Shown here: piece by piece, positions 59,327 through 64,000 of the stretch | How the letters are laid out: each line of letters starts with the position of its first letter | Numbering within the stretch: position 1 is the stretch's first letter | From: Amoebidium appalachense | Lineage: Eukaryota; Ichthyosporea | Assembly: GCA_963693365.1 (NCBI GenBank) | Contig: CAVNZM010000014.1 | Span: 4,774,001-4,838,000 of the forward strand | Direction of reading: 5' to 3' | Length of the DNA stretch: 64,000 nucleotides | The notes under the pieces: generated by a model | Told to the model about the DNA's origin: nothing | Database searches by the model: none | What the model saw: the letters and a program-made list of their open reading frames with translations, nothing else | Program-made: the position numbers and the translations under genes

Positions 59327-59577
59327 GTAACCAGCCCTCCCCCCCCCCTCCCCCCCCCCCCCCCCTCCCCTCCCCCCCGGACACTTGCCCAATCCGCCCA
59401 GCTCCCTCCCCCTCCCCCCTGTCCTGCGCCCCAATCTCCCTCCCTTTCAAAAACTAGTAAGTAAGAAAGAAAGAAAAAGAAAAATGAAAAGATGAAAAAT
59501 GAAAAAGAGGAGAAGGACAAAAAGAAGCAAGGGTTTGGGAACCACACACGAGAGGTCAAAGAGTGAACAAGTCTCTC

Positions 59578-59765
59578 GTTATTACTATTACTGTTATTAG
59601 TATTATAAGTTATCAGTATTAGTATTATTATTACTATTATTACTATTAACTAATCCTATTATTACATTACTATTATTAGTATTATTATTAGTATTATTAT
59701 CAGTGTTATCATTATTATTACTATTATCAATATTATTACTATTACTACTATTATTATTATTGCTA
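59578..59765. repeat. Imperfect (ATT)n/(ACT) triplet tract
   Basis: About 188 bases of ATT, ACT and AGT triplets, the only A/T-rich simple repeat of this size in the window. Intronic. Confidence 0.9.
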
Positions 59766-59867
59766 CGACACGAACCCCTCTGATGGAGTCCTCTGCACAC
59801 AAATATTGTCTGCCTGCGATGTCTTTCGCTGTGTTGTTACCATTGACCTTTTAAAGTAAACATGCCC

Positions 59868-59872
59868 CCCCC

Positions 59873-59936
<64 letters not shown>

Positions 59937-59951
59937 CCCTCCCTCCCCCTC

Positions 59952-60022
<71 letters not shown>
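59868..60022. repeat. Poly-C, (CA)n, poly-C, (TA)n compound
   Basis: C run 59865-59889, (CA)n to 59932, C-rich to 59985, (TA)n 59993-60022. Confidence 0.9.
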
Positions 60023-60026
<4 letters not shown>

Positions 60027-60153
60027 GCACTTATGGTAGTGGGTGCTCTTCATATAATGCGCTTTGTTTGTACTTATCAGCAGCAGTGGTAGTGGTGTCG
60101 TCGTGAATGTGTATTCGTGCTCTGTAACAAGTTTTGACCTGCCCCTCCCCCCC

Positions 60154-60184
<31 letters not shown>

Positions 60185-60259
60185 ACACACACTCTCTCTC
60201 TCTCTCTCTCTCTCTCCCCATCCCCTCCTCCCCCCGCCATTCCCTCCCTCCGTCCCTCC

Positions 60260-60290
<31 letters not shown>

Positions 60291-60401
60291 CTCTCCCCCC
60301 TCCCTTCCCGTCCCTTCCTTCTCCCCCCCCCCCCCCCCCCCCCCCCCCACCCACCCACCCCCCATCCCCCACCCCACCCCCTTTTTTTCCTTTTTCAATA
60401 G

Positions 60402-60575
60402 GACGAGAAAGAAGCGGCCGGGAAGCGCAAAGCCAGTCTCCCTGACAGTGTTATTACGGGGCAGGAGAGAGACAGCCTATTGGTTAATGCGGCACCCATA
60501 CCCTCTGATGACCAAGATGGGTTGGGGATAGAGTTTACTAAGGCTAGCCCAAAAATAAGACCTAGGTCAAAGTCG
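60402..60575 (+). CDS. C1-domain gene, exon h (linker)
   Basis: 58 codons, phase 0 at both ends, acceptor TTTTCAATAG, donor GTGAGT. Encodes EKEAAGKRKASLPDSVITGQ and SDDQDGLGIEFTKASPK. KRKAS and PRSKS resemble basophilic kinase sites. Confidence 0.7.
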
Positions 60576-60695
60576 GTGAGTGCTCTTTTTCCGTTTTATT
60601 TTAGCAACAGGAATAATATCGCCACCAACAACAGCAAGCACCAATCAAGTACACACAACAACCACAGCAAACACAAAGTGCGCACAACGACAATA

Positions 60696-60744
<49 letters not shown>

Positions 60745-60947
60745 CACACACATGCACACACGGTTAGCTATCTATCTCATGCCGCATAATTCTTCATGTT
60801 AGGGTTTGGGCCGCTACCACACTTGCTGTGTCGTGCGTGTTGTACACATTTGTACTTGGTCCATTTTTTTGCGCTCTCTAACCGACAACAACAACTACTA
60901 TGCATAAACCCGCACACACGCATGCGCGCGCGAGCACACACACACAT

Positions 60948-61007
<60 letters not shown>

Positions 61008-61010
61008 CAG

Positions 61011-61118
61011 GTGGCGGCACCCCAAAAGAATGAATATCAGCCCGGATCAGACCAGTCGGATTATTTAACGATGGAGGAAATGAAAATCCCTGACCAGCCC
61101 CCTCCACCTCCTATACCG
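61011..61118 (+). CDS. C1-domain gene, exon i (linker)
   Basis: 36 codons, phase 0 at both ends. Acceptor is (CA)nACAG, donor GTATTC then poly-C. Encodes SDQSDYLTMEEMKIPDQPPP; the YLTM and poly-Pro motifs suit SH2/SH3 contacts. Confidence 0.68.
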
Positions 61119-61465
61119 GTATTCCCCCCTTCCCCCCCCCCCCCCCCCCCCCCCCCCCTCCCCCGAAAAAAATAAAAATAAAAATAAAATAAAAAATAAA
61201 GCCAAACGAAAAAAAGTGAAATAAAACAAGCTTAAGAAACAGTTGTTGCCTGTCTTCAAGCTCTGTGTTCCGATGTGCATGTCCCTAGTGACCCCTTGTT
61301 TTGCCGTTAGTATATTGAGTCGTTACAGTCGGAACATAACAACTAGCTGCATTTTTCAATTCATGATTTCAATTACAAAATGACCCACCTGTTTGTCAAG
61401 TTAAAATTTAAGCTTCTAAGTTTTAAAATCCCCGCCTTTTTCTCACGTGCTGTTTCCATATTTAG

Positions 61466-61546
61466 GCGCCCAACCGGCCTCTCTCCAAGCCCCGGCCCCC
61501 ACCCCTCAGTCCGGTTGTGGGTTCCCCGGCCACTCCAAAGGCCCAG
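61466..61546 (+). CDS. C1-domain gene, exon j (Pro-rich)
   Basis: 27 codons, phase 0 at both ends, acceptor TATTTAG, donor GTGGAT. Encodes RPLSKPRPPPLSPVVGSP, an SH3-ligand-like Pro-rich segment. Confidence 0.6.
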
Positions 61547-61871
61547 GTGGATGCCATTATCCACCAATCAAAGTGCAGTGTGCTGATATTTAGCTAATAG
61601 GAGAAGGCCATTCCCTGCTGTCACTCAATGGCATTTTAAGTCACTTACGTAGCTTTCTGCATCCCCCCCCCCCCCCCCCCTGGGAAAAAACAATATTAAT
61701 AAGATAAAATGAAAATAAAATATACAAATAAACATAAAGCGTAAATAAAGAAAATGAAGAGTTCCCACATGCACCATCACAGGCATCTTGCTCTCCTTTG
61801 TCTATCTTTGCGCTCTAATCTGTCTTCGTACCCGGTAACACATCCTTACCCCCCCCCCCCCCCCCCCCCCC

Positions 61872-62012
61872 CCCCGAGGATGAGCACTGCTTGTTTTACA
61901 TACTGAGTGCATTGCTGATGTTGCATACTTATATGTTTGCTTTTGCGTGTGTCCTGCACCGTGTTTCTCGTCGTGTTGTTGTACTTCGTACAGTGTTCCG
62001 CATTCCAACCCC
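61872..62012 (-). repeat. Dispersed intron repeat, copy
   Basis: Minus strand: TTGGAATGCGGAACACTG, TACGAAGTACAACAACACGA, GCAAAAGCAAACATATAAG, GCAACATCAGCAATGCACTC and AGTGCTCATCCTCGGGG. Very close to 56444-56583 and 22309-22400. Confidence 0.8.
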
Positions 62013-62075
62013 ATCCCCCTCCCCTCCCTTTCTCTCCCCCCCCCCCCCCCCCCCCCCCCTTCCTCTTCTTCACAG

Positions 62076-62200
62076 CTGTCCGTTTCCAGCATCAGTCTGG
62101 AATGTTCCGCCGTTCCCGCACCCACTCACGTGTTTTCGACTGTGGAGGTTGGGACCGTGACCAAGTGTGCTGCTACTGATTGCAACGCACCCATACAACC
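62076..62200 (+). CDS. C1-domain gene, exon k (start of first C1 zinc finger)
   Basis: 125 bases, phase 0 in and 2 out, acceptor CTTCACAG, donor GTATGT then poly-C. Encodes THVFSTVEVGTVTKCAATDC NAP: His, 12 residues, Cys, x4, Cys, the opening of a C1-type (phorbol-ester/DAG-type) finger completed in the next exon. Confidence 0.68.
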
Positions 62201-62221
62201 GTATGTGCTCCCCCCCCCCCT

Positions 62222-62312
62222 CCCCCCCCCAAACATGGGCTCTGCTTAGAATGATTGCATACTCTTTAGTCGTGCATTGTGTTGTCAGTCGTGAATCGTA
62301 CTCTGTTTGCCT
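62222..62312 (-). repeat. Dispersed intron repeat, short copy
   Basis: Minus strand: AGAGTACGATTCACGACTG, ACAACACAATGCACGAC, AAAGAGTATGCAATCATTCT and AAGCAGAGCCCATGTTTGGG. Begins about 20 bases after the exon k donor. Confidence 0.72.
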
Positions 62313-62633
62313 CTCCTATCCCCTCCCCCCCCCCCCCCCCCCCTCCCCCCTTCTCCTGCCCCACCCCTCTCCAGGCCCTCCCCCTAAAAGAGTCCCGCCA
62401 CACACACCATTTTTTCCGAAGATTTTCCCATCGACTACGTCTCCCCACCCTAACGATTCCTCTTCGGCCCACCTTCGGGGGTATTCCTAATGAGTTAGAC
62501 GGGCTTCACGAACTTAATTTTTCTTTAAGGGTATCGTCATTGCGTTGTCTGTTTCCGTGTGTGATCGTAGTGCGTAGCACGTCCTAACCCCTAATTCCTC
62601 CCCACCCCGTGTTCTACCCTCCTGCGTTTCATT

Positions 62634-62635
<2 letters not shown>

Positions 62636-62693
<58 letters not shown>

Positions 62694-62733
62694 CAATCCA
62701 CCCCTCCCCCACCCCCCACCCCCTCCCCCCCCC

Positions 62734-62785
<52 letters not shown>

Positions 62786-62799
62786 ACACACACACACAG
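62636..62799. repeat. (CA)n, long C tract and (CA)nCAG acceptor
   Basis: (CA)n 62638-62691, C-rich then about 60 C to 62785, then (AC)7 G ending exactly at the exon l acceptor. Confidence 0.9.
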
Positions 62800-62994
62800 T
62801 GGGTTGGCGCTGCAGTGCACACAGTGTTTCGAGAATCTTCACCACGAGTGTCAGTGTCGTGGCACAGTTTCGGTTTGCACCCCCTCCAGACACGTGTTTG
62901 TGGATGTGAACTATGAGCCACCCCCAAAGCCATGCAGCCACTGCAAAACGGAGCTACTTTCCGGATTCGGAGGCCCCCAGTGCCAGAAATGCGG
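62800..62994 (+). CDS. C1-domain gene, exon l (end of C1-a, start of C1-b)
   Basis: 195 bases, phase 2 in and 2 out, acceptor (CA)nCAG, donor GTATGT. ALQCTQCFENLHHECQC completes the first finger (C-x2-C-x4-H-x2-C). RHVFVDVNYEPPPKPCSHCK TEL and GPQCQKCG start a second (H-x13-C-x2-C-x12-C-x2-C). C1 domains bind DAG or act as protein-protein modules. Spacing in the first finger (C-x4-C) is atypical, so lipid binding is uncertain. Confidence 0.75.
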
Positions 62995-63531
62995 GTATGT
63001 TCCGGAAATTAGATGTCAAATTTCCCGTATTCTGTATGCATCGGGATTATAAAACTCAAATATTCCGTATTCTGTAACTTCAAATGATCCTGAATTTTTC
63101 ATTTCCGGCATGCCTCGAATTCTGCAGTTTCTCATTTCTTGAACTTTTTGTACGAGATGTTTTGGAATTTCTCGTAATCTCGTGTTCTGGGATTGGTCAC
63201 GTGAGTGTCATCACCCCGATCTTGTATTGCTATGATGCATTGCCCCCCCCCCCCCCCTTTTTTTTCCCCCTGCTGCCTCCCTCCCCCTTTATCTTGTGTT
63301 GTGTATTCTTTTTTTTTCTGTGTATGTGTGTGTGCCCTCATGTGGAACCTGATTTATGCCTCGAGACGTGCATGTATTTACTGTTTACTGTGTCATTCAC
63401 TTTGTGAGCTGCAGTCTAACCCTTCTTCCCTCACCCCCTCCCCCCTCCTCCTTCCCTTTCCATCTCGTCGTCTCCTGTCTACAACACACACACGCATGCA
63501 CACACACACACACACACAACTCACTCACACA

Positions 63532-63618
<87 letters not shown>

Positions 63619-63619
<1 letters not shown>

Positions 63620-63693
63620 GCCATGGTGTGTGGGTTCTGTATGAACCAGGCGATGACCGAACCATGCAAGCCAATACCAAAGCCCAATCCAAG
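63619..63693 (+). CDS. C1-domain gene, exon m (frame uncertain)
   Basis: 75 bases after (CA)nCAG, ending at GTTTTG then C-rich. With the incoming phase 2 it reads AMVCGFCMNQAMTEPCK; in phase 0 it reads CHGVWVLYEPGDDRTM. Both keep the frame open. The gene runs off the right edge. Confidence 0.4.
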
Positions 63694-63705
63694 GTTTTGC
63701 CCCCT

Positions 63706-63740
<35 letters not shown>

Positions 63741-64000
63741 CGCCACCCACCCACCCACCCGCCCACCTCCCCCCCCACCCACACGCTTGCAGTTATGCAC
63801 ACACGCACACACACACACAAACACACACACACACACACACACACAAACACCATATCCAAAAAGGGAAACGTGTCTTCAAAAGTTGTGTTTTTTTTTCCTG
63901 TTTCCTTCCACCTTTCCAGTACACAACCCCTTCTTCCCTTTGCCTTCTTGATGCAATATCAGTTCAAGAGAACTCCGGCTCTTCCACCCACTTGACCACT

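Overview
This is nuclear DNA from a eukaryote, most likely a unicellular alga or other protist. I cannot name the species. The genes are finely split by GT-AG introns. Transposon remnants of three eukaryotic classes are present. Much of the window is long runs of G or C, (TG/CA)n and (GA/CT)n. Almost all long open frames here are translated microsatellites, not genes. I built gene models by reading exon-like islands between repeats and requiring consistent splice phase.

Layout. (1) About 2.46-24.52 kb, minus strand: a 26-exon gene whose chained exons give about 1,037 residues and resemble Integrator subunit 8 (INTS8) from end to end. Every junction is in phase once one extra base in a 7-base homopolymer is allowed for. 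(2) At 1.1-1.26 kb, minus: one TPR-like exon, either the next gene or a read-through exon. (3) 29.4-32.5 kb, minus: a three-exon (perhaps four-exon) seven-transmembrane protein of unknown family. (4) 35.8-38.3 kb, plus: a broken mobile-element ORF with an OTU-like N-terminal part and a C-terminal part like the DUF6570 region of Helitron-like elements. It carries one frameshift and one in-frame stop. (5) 38.6-39.1 kb: a 41-bp minisatellite. (6) 47.4-49.4 kb, plus: a THAP zinc finger plus DDE transposase (ISL2EU-type) split by a +1 frameshift. (7) 50.2-51.74 kb, minus: a weak model starting with a signal-peptide exon. (8) 51.93-52.88 kb: a 948-bp PIF/Harbinger-type element with TIRs, a TAA target duplication and a Myb/SANT-like ORF. 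(9) 53.8 kb to the right edge, plus: at least 13 exons of one or two genes; the last ones encode tandem C1-type zinc fingers after a long Ser/Pro-rich linker.

The unusual part is how the introns are built. On the sense strand of genes on either DNA strand, a pure C tract usually starts within about 5-30 bases of the 5' splice site. Several introns instead open as (GT)n directly from the donor, or end as (CA)nCAG at the acceptor. A dispersed repeat of about 80-140 bp, bounded by G runs, has at least a dozen diverged copies, nearly all inside introns and all antisense to the host gene. It often starts just after the donor. Two near-identical long copies (about 740 bp) also exist. At least four introns carry extra copies of their own exon's splice site. 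Together these suggest an introner-like, repeat-driven system of intron growth, which I put forward as the main candidate for something undescribed.
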